DNA of 64,000 nucleotides from JALHOP01 sp964484195 (GCA_964484195.1 CAZAER010000015.1:1-64000), one strand, 5' to 3'; shown: positions 9,167 through 16,891, counted from the first letter of the stretch. Numbers and translations are program-made. Notes: generated from the sequence alone by a model not told the origin.

Positions 9167-9775
9167 ATGAAGCTCTACTACTCGCCGGGCACCTGTGCCC
9201 TCGCCTCGCACATCGTGCTCGCTGAAACCAAGCTGCCGTTCACCGCCATTCGCGTCGACCTCCGCGAAAAGAAGGTCAACGGCGGCAGCGACTACCTGAA
9301 GGTCAATCCCAAGGGCTACGTGCCCGCGCTCGAGCTCGCCGACGGCAAGGTCATCACCGAGGGCCCAGTCATCTTGCAGTACATTGCCGACCAAGCTCCG
9401 TCCGCGAACCTCACGCCCGCAGCCGGCACCTTCGAGCGCATTCGCATGCACGAGTGGCTCACCTTCGTGTCGAGCGAGATCCACAAAACGTACAGCCCAT
9501 TGTTCGACAAGACCCTCGACGCCGGTACGCGCGAGAAGAACATCGAGAAGCTCAAGAAGCGCTACGGCTTCGTGGAAGAGACGTTGGCCAAGCAACCATT
9601 CCTCACCGGCCAGCTGTTCGGCATCGCGGATGCGTATCTCTACACCGTGACGCGCTGGGCGACTTCCATGAAGATCGATCTCTCCGCCTTCCCGGCGGTT
9701 CGCGCGTTCATGGAGCGTGTCGACTCCCGCGAATCAGTGAAGGCTGCTTTGGCGGACGAGGGCAGCAAGAGCTAG
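9167..9775 (+). CDS. Glutathione S-transferase, beta-class-like
   Basis: 202-aa soluble enzyme that conjugates or handles glutathione adducts. The N-terminal thioredoxin-fold domain starts with YYSPGTCALASH, where Cys10 is the beta-class active-site cysteine, followed by the conserved NPKGYVPALEL loop (cis-Pro) and the TEGPVILQYIAD helix. The C-terminal all-helical domain carries the N-capping box region with GIADAYL. Length is normal. The next gene starts at the base after this stop, so they are translationally linked. Reaction specificity (isomerase, dehalogenase, detoxification) cannot be told. Confidence 0.92.
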   Translation: MKLYYSPGTCALASHIVLAETKLPFTAIRVDLREKKVNGGSDYLKVNPKGYVPALELADGKVITEGPVILQYIADQAPSANLTPAAGTFERIRMHEWLTFVSSEIHKTYSPLFDKTLDAGTREKNIEKLKKRYGFVEETLAKQPFLTGQLFGIADAYLYTVTRWATSMKIDLSAFPAVRAFMERVDSRESVKAALADEGSKS

Positions 9776-10246
9776 ATGGTCCTCGGCACCCAGCTCGTCC
9801 GTCGTATCCAGCGCATCATTGCGCTCCCCGGCGGGCGCAAGCTCGCCGCTCTCCTCATCGGCCGCGCCATTCCCTACAGCGGGACCATCGAGCCGCTGAT
9901 CCAGAGCATCGAGGCCGGCCGCGCCGAGGTCGCGATGAACGATCGGCGGGCGGTGCGCAATCACTTGCGCTCCGTCCACGCCATCGCGCTCGCAAACCTC
10001 GGCGAGTTCACCGCGAACCTCTCCGTGGTCTCGCGTCAACCCGAGGGCACGCGCTGGATCGTCACCAAGATGGAGATCGCGTACCTGAAGAAGGCACGCG
10101 GCCGCCTGGTCGCTTTAGCGGAGTCCCCCGCCATCGATTGGACGCGTGATGGCGAAACGACCGTGGAAGCCGTGATCCGCGATCCGTCGTCCGACGTGGT
10201 GGCGCGCGTTCAAACGACCATCAAGCACGGCCCAGCCGGGTCGTAG
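9776..10246 (+). CDS. DUF4442 hotdog-fold protein (thioesterase-like)
   Basis: 156 aa, matching the DUF4442 family, a branch of the hotdog superfamily related to PaaI thioesterases. The signature is the basic stretch before RNHLRSVHAIALANLGE, which forms the central hotdog helix, followed by beta strands with a KMEIAYLKKARG segment. Family members are presumed acyl-CoA thioesterases, but most are uncharacterised. The ATG directly follows the GST stop codon, implying co-translation and perhaps a joint detoxification or acyl-turnover role. Confidence 0.78.
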   Translation: MVLGTQLVRRIQRIIALPGGRKLAALLIGRAIPYSGTIEPLIQSIEAGRAEVAMNDRRAVRNHLRSVHAIALANLGEFTANLSVVSRQPEGTRWIVTKMEIAYLKKARGRLVALAESPAIDWTRDGETTVEAVIRDPSSDVVARVQTTIKHGPAGS

Positions 10247-10288
10247 TTGGCGTGGCGGTTGCACTCTCCAGGCCCGGAGGGGGACACC

Positions 10289-10636
10289 ATGGACACGACC
10301 CGAGAAAACTACATCGATCGGCACCGCAACACGCTGATCGACGAAGAGAAACGACTCAACAGGCTACTCGTCGAGGCACGCCAGCTCGAAGGCAACGAAG
10401 AGCGCGCCCACGACAAACAGCTACAAGACGCCAAAGACTTGGTGAATCTTGCCCATCAACAGCTCGCGGATCTCGACGCCGTCGACGACATCGCGTTCGC
10501 CCGCGACCGCGAGGGCCTCGAACGCACCATGCACCTGATCGCCGAGGTCCTCGACGGCGCCGATCATCGGCTCGCCAGCGACGAGGTCTCCAAAGCCCCG
10601 GACGCCCAAAGCCACATCCCGCCACGACTCCATTAG
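10289..10636 (+). CDS. Small helical hypothetical protein
   Basis: 115 aa, almost entirely predicted helix and rich in Glu, Arg, Leu and Ala. Heptad-like spacing suggests a coiled coil over residues ~10-90, and the Pro-rich C-terminus looks disordered. No family recognised. The start at 10289 is favoured by GGAGGGGG placed 5 bases upstream; an in-frame ATG at 10247 lacks such a site. It is the last chromosomal gene before the tRNA-Pro. Confidence 0.6.
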   Translation: MDTTRENYIDRHRNTLIDEEKRLNRLLVEARQLEGNEERAHDKQLQDAKDLVNLAHQQLADLDAVDDIAFARDREGLERTMHLIAEVLDGADHRLASDEVSKAPDAQSHIPPRLH

Positions 10637-10670
10637 GGGTACGAGCGGGGCTGCGCCAAGACATCCGGGC

Positions 10671-10699
10671 TTGCAGAACCCCTCGCCGCCGACTACAGA
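10671..10699 (+). promoter_or_regulatory. Sigma-70-type promoter for tRNA-Pro
   Basis: TTGCAG, 17 bases, then TACAGA ends 11 bases before the tRNA 5' end, giving a transcription start just upstream of the mature tRNA. Both hexamers are close to consensus. Confidence 0.6.
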
Positions 10700-10710
10700 A
10701 GCACCCGAGT

Positions 10711-10787
10711 CGGGGCATAGCTCAGTCTGGTAGAGCACCTGCTTTGGGAGCAGGGGGCCGTGAGTTCGAATCCCACTGCCCCGACCA
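10711..10787 (+). tRNA. tRNA-Pro (anticodon TGG)
   Basis: A complete cloverleaf can be drawn. The acceptor stem is CGGGGCA/TGCCCCG and the D-loop is AGCTCAGTCTGGTAGAGC. The anticodon arm TGCTTTGGGAGCA has TGG in the loop. The T-arm is GTGAGTTCGAATCCCAC and CCA is encoded. Its 3' 46 bp are the integration target of the elements that follow. The gene stays intact because the inserted element restores its 3' half. Confidence 0.97.
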
Positions 10788-11897
10788 CTTTAAGCGCTCA
10801 GAGCGGCTCTGTGCCGGCTGCGGTGTGCCGACCATCGCCGAAATCGCGAGCGTCGCCTCGGCCACTCGAGCCAGGTCGCCAGTCACGTACCGGTTGGTGG
10901 TCGCGATGGTGGTGTGCCCCAGGCCGTCGCGTGCGGCGTCGATGCCGCTCGTGCGATTCGCGAGCGTCCCGAACGTGTGACGCAGGTCGCGCAGCGTGAT
11001 CGTGTGCTGATACCCGATGCGCTTCGCAGCGAGCCGATGTGCCGTCTTGTGCCGTCCTGGCGACAGCAACGGTAGGTCCTGGGGCGCACCGGCGAGAGCT
11101 TCAGCACGACGACGGAGGATGTCGAACGCGGATGCAGACAAGGGCAGCTCCCGCTGGCGTCGAGTCTTCGCGGCCGCGGCGGGTACACGTAGGACAGCGG
11201 CGACCCCCTGGGCGGCGAGCTCTGGAGTCGCCGGCGTGAGCCACTGCGCGGTGATGCGCTTGAGCTCGGTAGCTCGCAAACCGGTTTCGGCAGCGATGAG
11301 TGCCTCATCGCGGGCGTCGTCAGGGAGCGCGCGGAGCCAGTCCGCGATGACGGATGGAGGGTGCAGCTTGCCGCGCTGTTTGTCGTCGGGAGCGTCGTGG
11401 CGAATCTTCGGGAACTCGGGCAGCGAGAGCACCAGGCCCTGACGGTGCGCATCCGCCAAGCCGCGCTTGATGCACTGGAGCTCACGCACGATGCTTTGGC
11501 CTCGGACGCCGGCGCCACGGCGAGTGTTCACGTAGCGCGTGATGGTGTCCGTTGTGATGGTGCGCGGGTCGGTGTCGGCACCGAGGCCTTTGCATACCTG
11601 CACCCAAAGCCACTCGAGGTTGTCCTGCTGCACCTTGGTCACGCCTCGAGCTGCAGCGCTCTCGACGTCGCGGGCTCCGAGCTCGGCCATGCCTAGGCGT
11701 CCTCCGGAACGGCGACGAGGTGCCGAGGTTTCGAGCTGGGCGCGGATTCGGCGCTCTTCGACCGTAGCCGCTCTGCGATCTGCTGTGCGCGTCGACTTGC
11801 GGACTTCGTGCCCTCGGATTTCGAAGCGGCACCACCAGGGGTGCTCGCAGCGCTTCCACTGGTCCTTGTCGTGGTCACACCGCTTGTAGAGGCCCAT
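10722..11897 (-). CDS. Tyrosine recombinase integrase of element A
   Basis: 391 aa from ATG 11897, which follows the ribosome site GAGAGAGC. The N-terminus has a Cys/His/Trp-rich patch (YKRC...RCEHPWWCRF) common in myxobacterial and actinobacterial integrases, then an arm/core-binding domain. The catalytic domain follows with Arg in TGLRATEL, the LRDLRHTFGTL box (the first His of HxxR is Arg here), GLGH and the NRY nucleophile. The reading frame continues through the att core, so the last ~25 residues are encoded by antisense tRNA and the stop lies inside tRNA-Pro at 10722. The excisionase tail overlaps its first ~205 bp in another frame. Confidence 0.92.
   Translation of the reverse strand: MGLYKRCDHDKDQWKRCEHPWWCRFEIRGHEVRKSTRTADRRAATVEERRIRAQLETSAPRRRSGGRLGMAELGARDVESAAARGVTKVQQDNLEWLWVQVCKGLGADTDPRTITTDTITRYVNTRRGAGVRGQSIVRELQCIKRGLADAHRQGLVLSLPEFPKIRHDAPDDKQRGKLHPPSVIADWLRALPDDARDEALIAAETGLRATELKRITAQWLTPATPELAAQGVAAVLRVPAAAAKTRRQRELPLSASAFDILRRRAEALAGAPQDLPLLSPGRHKTAHRLAAKRIGYQHTITLRDLRHTFGTLANRTSGIDAARDGLGHTTIATTNRYVTGDLARVAEATLAISAMVGTPQPAQSRSERLKWSGQWDSNSRPPAPKAGALPD
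10742..10787 (+). repeat. attachment site copy 1 (attL, inside tRNA-Pro)
   Basis: The 46-bp tRNA 3' segment, from the anticodon loop to CCA, recurs exactly at 21248-21293 and 23791-23836. Copies 1 and 2 share two more bases on the left. This is the usual signature of tyrosine-recombinase insertion at a tRNA 3' end. Confidence 0.9.
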
Positions 11898-12079
11898 GCT
11901 CTCTCTCGCTCTTCCGCGAGCCACTGCTCGCACTGCGCCTTCGAGTAATACACCGGCCGCCGGTAGCTCGGCAGTGGCGCCGGCCCGAAGCCGTGCGCCA
12001 AGGCAGAGACGCTGACGCCAAGGAAGGCGGCGGCTTGCGGGCGTGTGAGCAAGTCTGGGTGGCGCGCGACAGCAGTCAT
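11693..12079 (-). CDS. Excisionase-like HTH protein
   Basis: 128 aa. Residues ~8-60 form an HTH_17/excisionase-type winged helix (LLTRPQAAAFLGVSVSAL then a YYSKAQCEQWLAEE tail), as used for directionality control in element excision. The rest is Ser/Ala/Arg low complexity and overlaps the start of the integrase gene in another frame, so the true C-terminus may be non-essential. Its ATG overlaps the stop of the preceding 74-aa ORF as ATGA. The position directly before the integrase supports an Xis role, not proven. Confidence 0.75.
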   Translation of the reverse strand: MTAVARHPDLLTRPQAAAFLGVSVSALAHGFGPAPLPSYRRPVYYSKAQCEQWLAEERERAWASTSGVTTTRTSGSAASTPGGAASKSEGTKSASRRAQQIAERLRSKSAESAPSSKPRHLVAVPEDA

Positions 12080-12300
12080 CGACGCCCCCTGCGCTCAACG
12101 CGTCGAGCTCCGCGCCGATAGAAGCCCGCGAGAGCATCGACCACCCCTCGTCGATGCCCGTCGCTCGCAGGTGGTACCGGTTCCGGTTCCCCCCTAAAGG
12201 GGGGAGAACCGGGAACCACCTGGTCGGTTCCAATTGCGGTTCCAGAGGAAAGAACCGGCTGCGCTGCGTCCGTGGGTCCATTGAGACGGTTCCGGTTCAT
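12076..12300 (-). CDS. Small 74-aa ORF between ATPase and excisionase
   Basis: No family recognised. It is joined by ATGA 4-bp overlaps at both ends: its ATG overlaps the ATPase stop and its TGA overlaps the excisionase ATG. This argues that it is translated. The product is Pro/Arg/Gly-rich with no fold evident. Its DNA carries a dense set of GGTTCC/GGAACC repeats and two strong hairpins, so it may be constrained as a DNA or RNA element as well as, or instead of, a protein. Confidence 0.5.
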   Translation of the reverse strand: MNRNRLNGPTDAAQPVLSSGTAIGTDQVVPGSPPFRGEPEPVPPASDGHRRGVVDALAGFYRRGARRVERRGRR

Positions 12301-12325
12301 GCCGGTTCCCTTCCAGCGGGAACCG
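12169..12325. repeat. GGTTCC inverted-repeat cluster (candidate replication origin or iterons)
   Basis: At least eight GGTTCC/GGAACC hexamers lie in ~150 bp. Two hairpins stand out. One spans 12169-12221 and is centred on CCCCCCTAAAGGGGGG with AGGTGGT/ACCACCT outer arms. The other is CGGTTCCC (12303-12310) with GGGAACCG (12318-12325). The cluster overlaps the end of the replication ATPase gene and the small ORF. Repeats beside a replication gene suggest an origin; a terminator or RNA regulator is the alternative. Confidence 0.5.
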
Positions 12326-13739
12326 CCTGAAAACCTCGGTCCGTGTGTGCAATCGTTCCCGCCGATGCCCGGTCTCGAAGGCGAGCCAGGAGGCGCTGGC
12401 GATTACCGCGGATGGTCCGGTGGAGCTCGTTAGCGCTTCGGGGTTTGCCGTCAGCGAGACACTCGTCGATGCGCTCGTCGAGCGAGTCGTTGCTTGGGGG
12501 CGCCTGCTTTCCGCCTCGCGATATCTCGGGCGCCTCGCAGAGACTCAACCGGAACCATTGAAGCCCACCGTTCTCGTTGTCCGGGGAGTGCGATAGCTCG
12601 AACCCCATGGGCGCTGGTGCTTCGGCGTCGCGGTGAGCGATGTCGACACGCCGAGGTCCGCCCGAGTCATCGTCCGCGCGCCGCACCGTAATCAGCGTGT
12701 CCCACCATCCATCGATTGCGCTCGACCCGCGAAGGCCGAGATTGCGCGAGCGGTCTCCGGCGCCTTTCCCGGTGTGATGCACAAGAACCAAGCTGCAGTG
12801 GGGGCGTGCAGTGATGATGTCGCGCAGCGGAGACAGGATGCGCATGACGTCGCCGGCGCTGTTTTCGTCGACGCCGACATGCGCCGACACGAGCGGGTCG
12901 ATCACGACGAGGCGCGCCTTGGTCTCGTCGATCGTCATCGCAAGACGCTGAGCGTGGTCTGGCTGCGAGAGGTCCAGGCGCGCATCGAGGAACGGCATCG
13001 ACGGCAGCACCTTGTCGTGGTCGATCTGCCGTCCCCAGCACAGACCAGCCACGCGAGCGAGTCGAGAACGGTGCCCGCCCTCCGGCGAGTAGTACAGCGT
13101 CACGCCAGGCTCGGCCGGCTGCCACCCCAGGAACTTCTGCCCCGCCGCGAGCGCGATACCTAGGTCGAAGGTGAGCCAGGTCTTGCCGGCCTTCGGTTCC
13201 GCAGCGATGACGACACACGTGCCTTGCTCAATGAGCCCGCGCACAAGCCATCGGGGTGCCGCCGGCTTCCCGGAGTACGTGCGTACTGGAAACGCCGTGG
13301 GAGCACGCCGCACCTTGCCGGCGCCGTCGAGCAAGCGCGCGATGTTCTCGTGCCACGCCGCGGCATCACCGCGCTCTATCTCTCGGGCCGCCTTGCGGAG
13401 CGCTTCGAGTGCCCATCGCCTATGTGCGTGATCGCGGACGATCGCAGCGTAATGGTCCACGTTCGCGGCCGTGGGCGTGGTCTCGGTCAGGCGCGAGAGG
13501 TACTCGCCGGCTCCCTTGAAGGCGACGCGCCCGGCAACCGTCACCTCGTCGACGGCGCCGCCGCTGTGGCGGAGCTCGGCGATCGCGGCGAACGCCTGCG
13601 CGTGGCGCACATCGTGGAAGTCTGCGGGCTCGAGCGCGGCGAGCGCGCGGTCCGCTGCAGCGGAATCGAGCAAACAAGAGCCGATGACCGCGCTCTCCGC
13701 GTCGATGTCGACGATCTCGAGGGCAGCCGCAGTTGCCAT
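12297..13739 (-). CDS. DnaB-type N-terminal domain plus RecA-like ATPase (replication protein)
   Basis: 480 aa from ATG 13739. Residues ~10-110 match the DnaB helicase N-terminal fold (DIDAESAVIGSCLLD opening). Residues ~150-380 form a RecA-like/AAA_25 ATPase with Walker A AEPKAGKT (180-187), a hydrophobic Walker B LVVIDPLV (~270) and a following HHTGKG segment as in RepA/DnaB relatives. The ~80 C-terminal residues look like a winged-helix tail. It probably loads or drives DNA unwinding for element replication. It starts just downstream of the 75-aa Cys protein and ends with an ATGA overlap to the next ORF, so it is mid-operon. Confidence 0.82.
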   Translation of the reverse strand: MATAAALEIVDIDAESAVIGSCLLDSAAADRALAALEPADFHDVRHAQAFAAIAELRHSGGAVDEVTVAGRVAFKGAGEYLSRLTETTPTAANVDHYAAIVRDHAHRRWALEALRKAAREIERGDAAAWHENIARLLDGAGKVRRAPTAFPVRTYSGKPAAPRWLVRGLIEQGTCVVIAAEPKAGKTWLTFDLGIALAAGQKFLGWQPAEPGVTLYYSPEGGHRSRLARVAGLCWGRQIDHDKVLPSMPFLDARLDLSQPDHAQRLAMTIDETKARLVVIDPLVSAHVGVDENSAGDVMRILSPLRDIITARPHCSLVLVHHTGKGAGDRSRNLGLRGSSAIDGWWDTLITVRRADDDSGGPRRVDIAHRDAEAPAPMGFELSHSPDNENGGLQWFRLSLCEAPEISRGGKQAPPSNDSLDERIDECLADGKPRSANELHRTIRGNRQRLLARLRDRASAGTIAHTDRGFQAVPAGREPA

Positions 13740-13741
13740 GG

Positions 13742-13969
13742 CTAGAGCGCTCCCTGGGCGCACGACGCGCAGCCGGCGAGGCCACAGGGCACCTTGGCCC
13801 TGAGCAGCGCCATCATGAGTGCGGCTTCCATGTGCGCCCTGGAGCACTCCGGCGACGGCCTCCAGCCCTCGAGCTCGCGCAGTCGAAGCAGCTCGCCCTG
13901 GAAGAACGCGAGTCGCTGACTAATCGCAGCGTGGCACTCGGCGGTTCGTGTGCGTACCGCGAGGTTCAC
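13742..13969 (-). CDS. Small Cys-rich protein 2
   Basis: 75 aa, starting at a GTG that overlaps the stop of the upstream gene as GTGA and ending 2 bp before the ATPase ATG. It is helical, with a C-terminal CGLAGCASC cluster that could bind zinc. It resembles the C-terminal part of its upstream neighbour (MEAxxxxLxxLRxxxxCxLAxCAxC pattern), so the two may be diverged tandem copies. No known family. Confidence 0.6.
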   Translation of the reverse strand: MNLAVRTRTAECHAAISQRLAFFQGELLRLRELEGWRPSPECSRAHMEAALMMALLRAKVPCGLAGCASCAQGAL

Positions 13970-14271
13970 CGCGTCCCCCCGGCCGCCTTGGTTTGCCGAC
14001 TGAGCCGGTGACTCGAGGACCGCCGACGCACGCGAGCGGCCGCGACCAGCGGGCCGCAATGCGCGCACTCCGCCAGAAAGCAAAGACGCCTGGAGCGTAG
14101 CTCTTTGAGGCAAATCGTCATCGCTTCGAACCGCTGGTAGTCCGGGTGGTCGAAGAGGTCGCACACCGCCATCGTGTCGAGGCAGTCGAGAGCGACCTCC
14201 ATGCGTCGCTCAATCGCATCGGAACACGACGCGGGCAGCTTGCTCTTGTTCGCTATGGCGGTCGAGCCCAC
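13966..14271 (-). CDS. Small Cys-rich protein 1
   Basis: 101 aa, GTG start at 14271 with TAGGAG upstream, 9 bp after the XRE repressor stop. The middle is helical and is followed by FEAMTICLKELRSRRLCFLAECAHC, written here as separate parts: a helical FEAMTICLKELR stretch and a CFLAECAHC cluster. The spacing of the cysteines suggests metal binding. It pairs with the next gene, which shares the same pattern. Function unknown. Position in the early operon suggests a regulatory or replication helper role. Confidence 0.6.
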   Translation of the reverse strand: MGSTAIANKSKLPASCSDAIERRMEVALDCLDTMAVCDLFDHPDYQRFEAMTICLKELRSRRLCFLAECAHCGPLVAAARVRRRSSSHRLSRQTKAAGGTR

Positions 14272-14280
14272 GACGAACTC

Positions 14281-14571
14281 CTAGAAGTGCCGGTCTTCTT
14301 CCATGAGCTTGTTCGCCTGGTCCTCGGCCAGGCCGAAGGCTTTGGCGAGCTTGGCGAGCTGCCCGGGGTACGGCGTCAGCATCCCCCGCTCAATCTTGGA
14401 GACGTCTGACGAGTTCATGACCGCGCGGCGAGCGAGCTCTGACTTGCTCCAGCCCATCTCCTCGCGCAGACGCTGGAGGACGATGCGAGCCTGACCAGGA
14501 GACTGCGCCCCCCGCGGTTGCTTGCTCAATCCTTCGAGCAATCGCTCACTCAATGAAGTTTCGTTGCTCAT
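14281..14571 (-). CDS. XRE-family HTH repressor
   Basis: 96 aa with a Cro/CI-type HTH at residues ~28-85 (LREEMGWSKSELARRAVMNSSDVSKIERG). It is the first gene of the leftward operon and faces the HEPN-like gene. Two tandem 18-bp palindromes and a pair of GGCTTAGG direct repeats lie in the shared upstream region, fitting a phage-type repressor controlling its own operon and the divergent gene. No peptidase domain is present, so release of repression would need another factor, possibly the LexA-like protein or the Cys proteins. Confidence 0.88.
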   Translation of the reverse strand: MSNETSLSERLLEGLSKQPRGAQSPGQARIVLQRLREEMGWSKSELARRAVMNSSDVSKIERGMLTPYPGQLAKLAKAFGLAEDQANKLMEEDRHF

Positions 14572-14583
14572 GTGTCCCTCGAC

Positions 14584-14655
14584 GCCTAGGTCTAGGCTTA
14601 GGGCTGAGCTTTGGCTTAGGTGAACGTTTGATCACCAGGTGAGCATTTAATCACC
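14584..14655. promoter_or_regulatory. Element A control region: repressor operators
   Basis: Two near-perfect 18-bp palindromes, GGTGAACGTTTGATCACC (14619-14636) and GGTGAGCATTTAATCACC (14638-14655), are set 19 bp apart. GGCTTAGG occurs at 14595 and 14613, 18 bp apart, within a CCTAGG-rich stretch. A third palindrome of the same type is at 16892-16909. They are the obvious targets for the XRE protein. Confidence 0.75.
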
Positions 14656-14729
14656 TTGCGATCTTTTCAGTCGCGTGCTTGCCGCGCCCTCAGAAACTCT
14701 GCGACCCCGGTCAACCCGCAGGTGAAGCA

Positions 14730-15374
14730 ATGGCCGAAGACATCAAGAGTCCGAAAGAACTGCTCGACGAGTGGTTGAGCCCGGAAGTCATCGCGCGCTA
14801 TCCGGCGCACCAGCGTGACAAGGCTCGCGCCGACGCTCAGCGGCGGTATCAGGCGCTCGCGCTCGTGGACGCCTCACAAGGCGATCTCGGTCACTGGATC
14901 CAGGCGTGCGTCGCAGACGGCAAATCGCAGTTCAACCGGCGCGCATATGTCCGAGCACTCGCCGCACACGTCGAGACAACGCTCCACGTCTATTGCGATG
15001 AAGTAGCCCAGGCGGCTGCAGACCCAGCGGTCGTTATGGTGGCCAATGAAACACAGGTTCGCCTGTTGGAGAACGGGGACGTCACGCTCGACGGGCTGAA
15101 GGCGCCACTCAAGGGTCGACTTCGGTTTGCGTTCCGACAGTATGCTGCTGTCAACAAGGCGACGTTTGAACTCCCGGTGAAGGAGAAGGGGTGGCAGCAA
15201 CTGCTAGACGCCATCGCGATCCGGGACCGCATCACACACCCTAAGAGCAGCAAGGGGATAGAGATTGCCGATGACGAGCTGACGGACGTGCAGGACGCCG
15301 CGCTTTGGTTCACTCAGCAATGCGGCGAGCTCATGAGGCGTTCACTGGAACGATTCAACTTGGCGCCCCGCTAA
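14730..15374 (+). CDS. HEPN-like protein, possible abortive-infection ribonuclease
   Basis: 214 aa, soluble and mostly helical. The C-terminal part holds an R-x4-H motif (RDRITH, Arg165 to His170) in the context xxIRDRITHPKS, which is the active-site signature of HEPN ribonucleases seen in toxin and defence proteins. The N-terminal half has no recognised domain. The start at ATG 14730 is preferred over 14679. It is the only rightward gene in this part of element A and reads out from the repressor operators, so it would be silent while the repressor is bound. The RNase role is inference from the motif. Confidence 0.6.
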   Translation: MAEDIKSPKELLDEWLSPEVIARYPAHQRDKARADAQRRYQALALVDASQGDLGHWIQACVADGKSQFNRRAYVRALAAHVETTLHVYCDEVAQAAADPAVVMVANETQVRLLENGDVTLDGLKAPLKGRLRFAFRQYAAVNKATFELPVKEKGWQQLLDAIAIRDRITHPKSSKGIEIADDELTDVQDAALWFTQQCGELMRRSLERFNLAPR

Positions 15375-15419
15375 GGCATCACGCTGGTCCCGCCGCGATT
15401 CGTGGAGGATCCGCGCGCT

Positions 15420-15986
15420 TTAGGCGGCAGCGTACGTGTCCGCGTAGTCCTTCACGCGCTTGTGAGCTTGCTTCACAATCTTGGTGCGCTCCTTGTGTTT
15501 CATGAGTCGCACGAAGAGTGGTTCGTCCTTCTGACCAGCGATCCGAGAGGCAAGGCGGTACGACCATACGAAATCTCGGCAAAGCTCATCAAGCGCGTCG
15601 GCGACATTGAGAGCGAGCACCGCCTCGTCATGGGACAACGTAGGGCGGCGCGACTTGGTGCGCGCTTGCTTCGAGCGTGAGCGCGCCTCGGGAATCGAAC
15701 GAATGAAGACCAACGCCGCAGACTCGTAGGCACCTGGCTCTCGCATCAGGAGCGACAGCGGCTCGTAGAAGCCGCGGAAGAAATCAGGGTCCTTGAGGTG
15801 GAGCCCTTCGTCGCGAGCGAGTGCAACCAGACGAGTGCGCAGCTCGCCAAAGCGGTTCCGATGCTTCTCGGTTAGAGCCGCCAAACGAGCGCGACGAATC
15901 ATCGGCTGACGCATGATCTCGCGCAGCACCGTGAAGATCGCTACCACGACAGCTGCGAGGCCTATGACGACAACAGCTAGTGCCAT
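15420..15986 (-). CDS. Membrane-anchored hypothetical protein
   Basis: 188 aa with one N-terminal hydrophobic helix (residues ~2-22, Ala/Val/Ile-rich) followed by a basic, helical cytoplasmic part. No family recognised. GGGGAG lies ahead of its ATG. It starts 3 bp after the preceding gene ends, so it is in a two-gene operon with another single-span protein. A membrane pair inside a phage-like element could be an exclusion or lysis-related module, but no motif supports that. Confidence 0.6.
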   Translation of the reverse strand: MALAVVVIGLAAVVVAIFTVLREIMRQPMIRRARLAALTEKHRNRFGELRTRLVALARDEGLHLKDPDFFRGFYEPLSLLMREPGAYESAALVFIRSIPEARSRSKQARTKSRRPTLSHDEAVLALNVADALDELCRDFVWSYRLASRIAGQKDEPLFVRLMKHKERTKIVKQAHKRVKDYADTYAAA

Positions 15987-15989
15987 TCG

Positions 15990-16319
15990 CTAGCTCCCCT
16001 CGGGCTTGTCATTCTTAACAGCTGCCAACGCCGTTGGCGATGCGACAGCGGCCTGCAACACCTTCGGCGAGAACCCCTCTTTTTGAAAAAATTTGTCACG
16101 CCACTCGCGATTATCGGCAGCAAGGCGCTGAATTTCCTTCTCTTTTGAGTCGATTGTTGAGTTGAACGCTCGTTCAAGGGTCTTGTCACGCTTGTGCAAC
16201 GCGTAAAGGCAGGTCGCGATAATGCCCCAAAACGTAAGCATTATCAGCAGGGTTGGCACCCACCCGGCTTCGTGCACCATCTGCTGTAACAGCTTCAGGA
16301 TCTCAGGGATCTTGTTCAA
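15990..16319 (-). CDS. Small single-span membrane protein with coiled coil
   Basis: 109 aa. A hydrophobic segment at residues ~20-42 is followed by a charged region (KRDKTLERAFNSTIDSKEKEIQRLAADN) with heptad spacing. The layout recalls small phage spanin or holin-like proteins but no such family is assigned. The local base composition is more AT-rich than its surroundings. It is translationally close to the next membrane gene. Confidence 0.6.
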   Translation of the reverse strand: MNKIPEILKLLQQMVHEAGWVPTLLIMLTFWGIIATCLYALHKRDKTLERAFNSTIDSKEKEIQRLAADNREWRDKFFQKEGFSPKVLQAAVASPTALAAVKNDKPEGS

Positions 16320-16388
16320 TCGAGCACCTGTGCCAAGTCGCCCGGGATGCTACGTGATAGCGGAATGCTTTTCAATCACGACCAACCG

Positions 16389-16724
16389 CTATCGCGGGGT
16401 GTTGCTGGAGAACGTGGCTTGCGAGCCTAGTGGTGCCGCCGCAGCGTTGCCCCTGTCCGTCAGGACCAGCGACCGCGTCGTCGCTACCTGCCGCGTGAGC
16501 AGCCCTTTCTTGCATAGGTTGTCCACGTGCTTGAACACGCTCGTAACTGATGCGAACCCCAACATCTGGCGCAGCTCCTCCATGGTGGGCGCGTACTCGT
16601 GTTCCCGACGAAACGCGTGGATGGCCTGCAGCACCCGCAGCTGCGGCGCTGTAACGATGTGTGCGCGCGCCGCGTGATAGGCCCGCATGATTGCGATGCG
16701 ACGCGCGCTTGGAGGTCTATACAA
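16389..16724 (-). CDS. LexA-type DNA-binding domain protein without peptidase domain
   Basis: 111 aa. Residues ~26-95 match the LexA winged HTH (LRVLQAIHAFRREHEYAPTMEELRQMLGF, then VFKHVDNLCKKGLL). The S24 autopeptidase half of LexA is absent, so it cannot self-cleave. The start is TTG at 16724, set by a perfect AGGAGGTGA site 4 to 5 bases upstream. An XRE-type palindrome 168 bp upstream suggests it is part of the same switch. It could act as an SOS-box competitor or element-specific regulator. Confidence 0.78.
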   Translation of the reverse strand: MYRPPSARRIAIMRAYHAARAHIVTAPQLRVLQAIHAFRREHEYAPTMEELRQMLGFASVTSVFKHVDNLCKKGLLTRQVATTRSLVLTDRGNAAAAPLGSQATFSSNTPR

Positions 16725-16891
16725 CGCTCACCTCCTGCGACGGGGCAGAGGTTCAACGCGGCGCATGACGAACCCAGGAGGCGGGCACAGGCTCGATGGG
16801 ACCTGCGCCCGCCCAGGAACGAGGATTCGACGGCCCTCGCCCTCTCACAAGGAGCGGGACAACTCTAGCGAGGCTAGGCGTCGGCGGCGGA

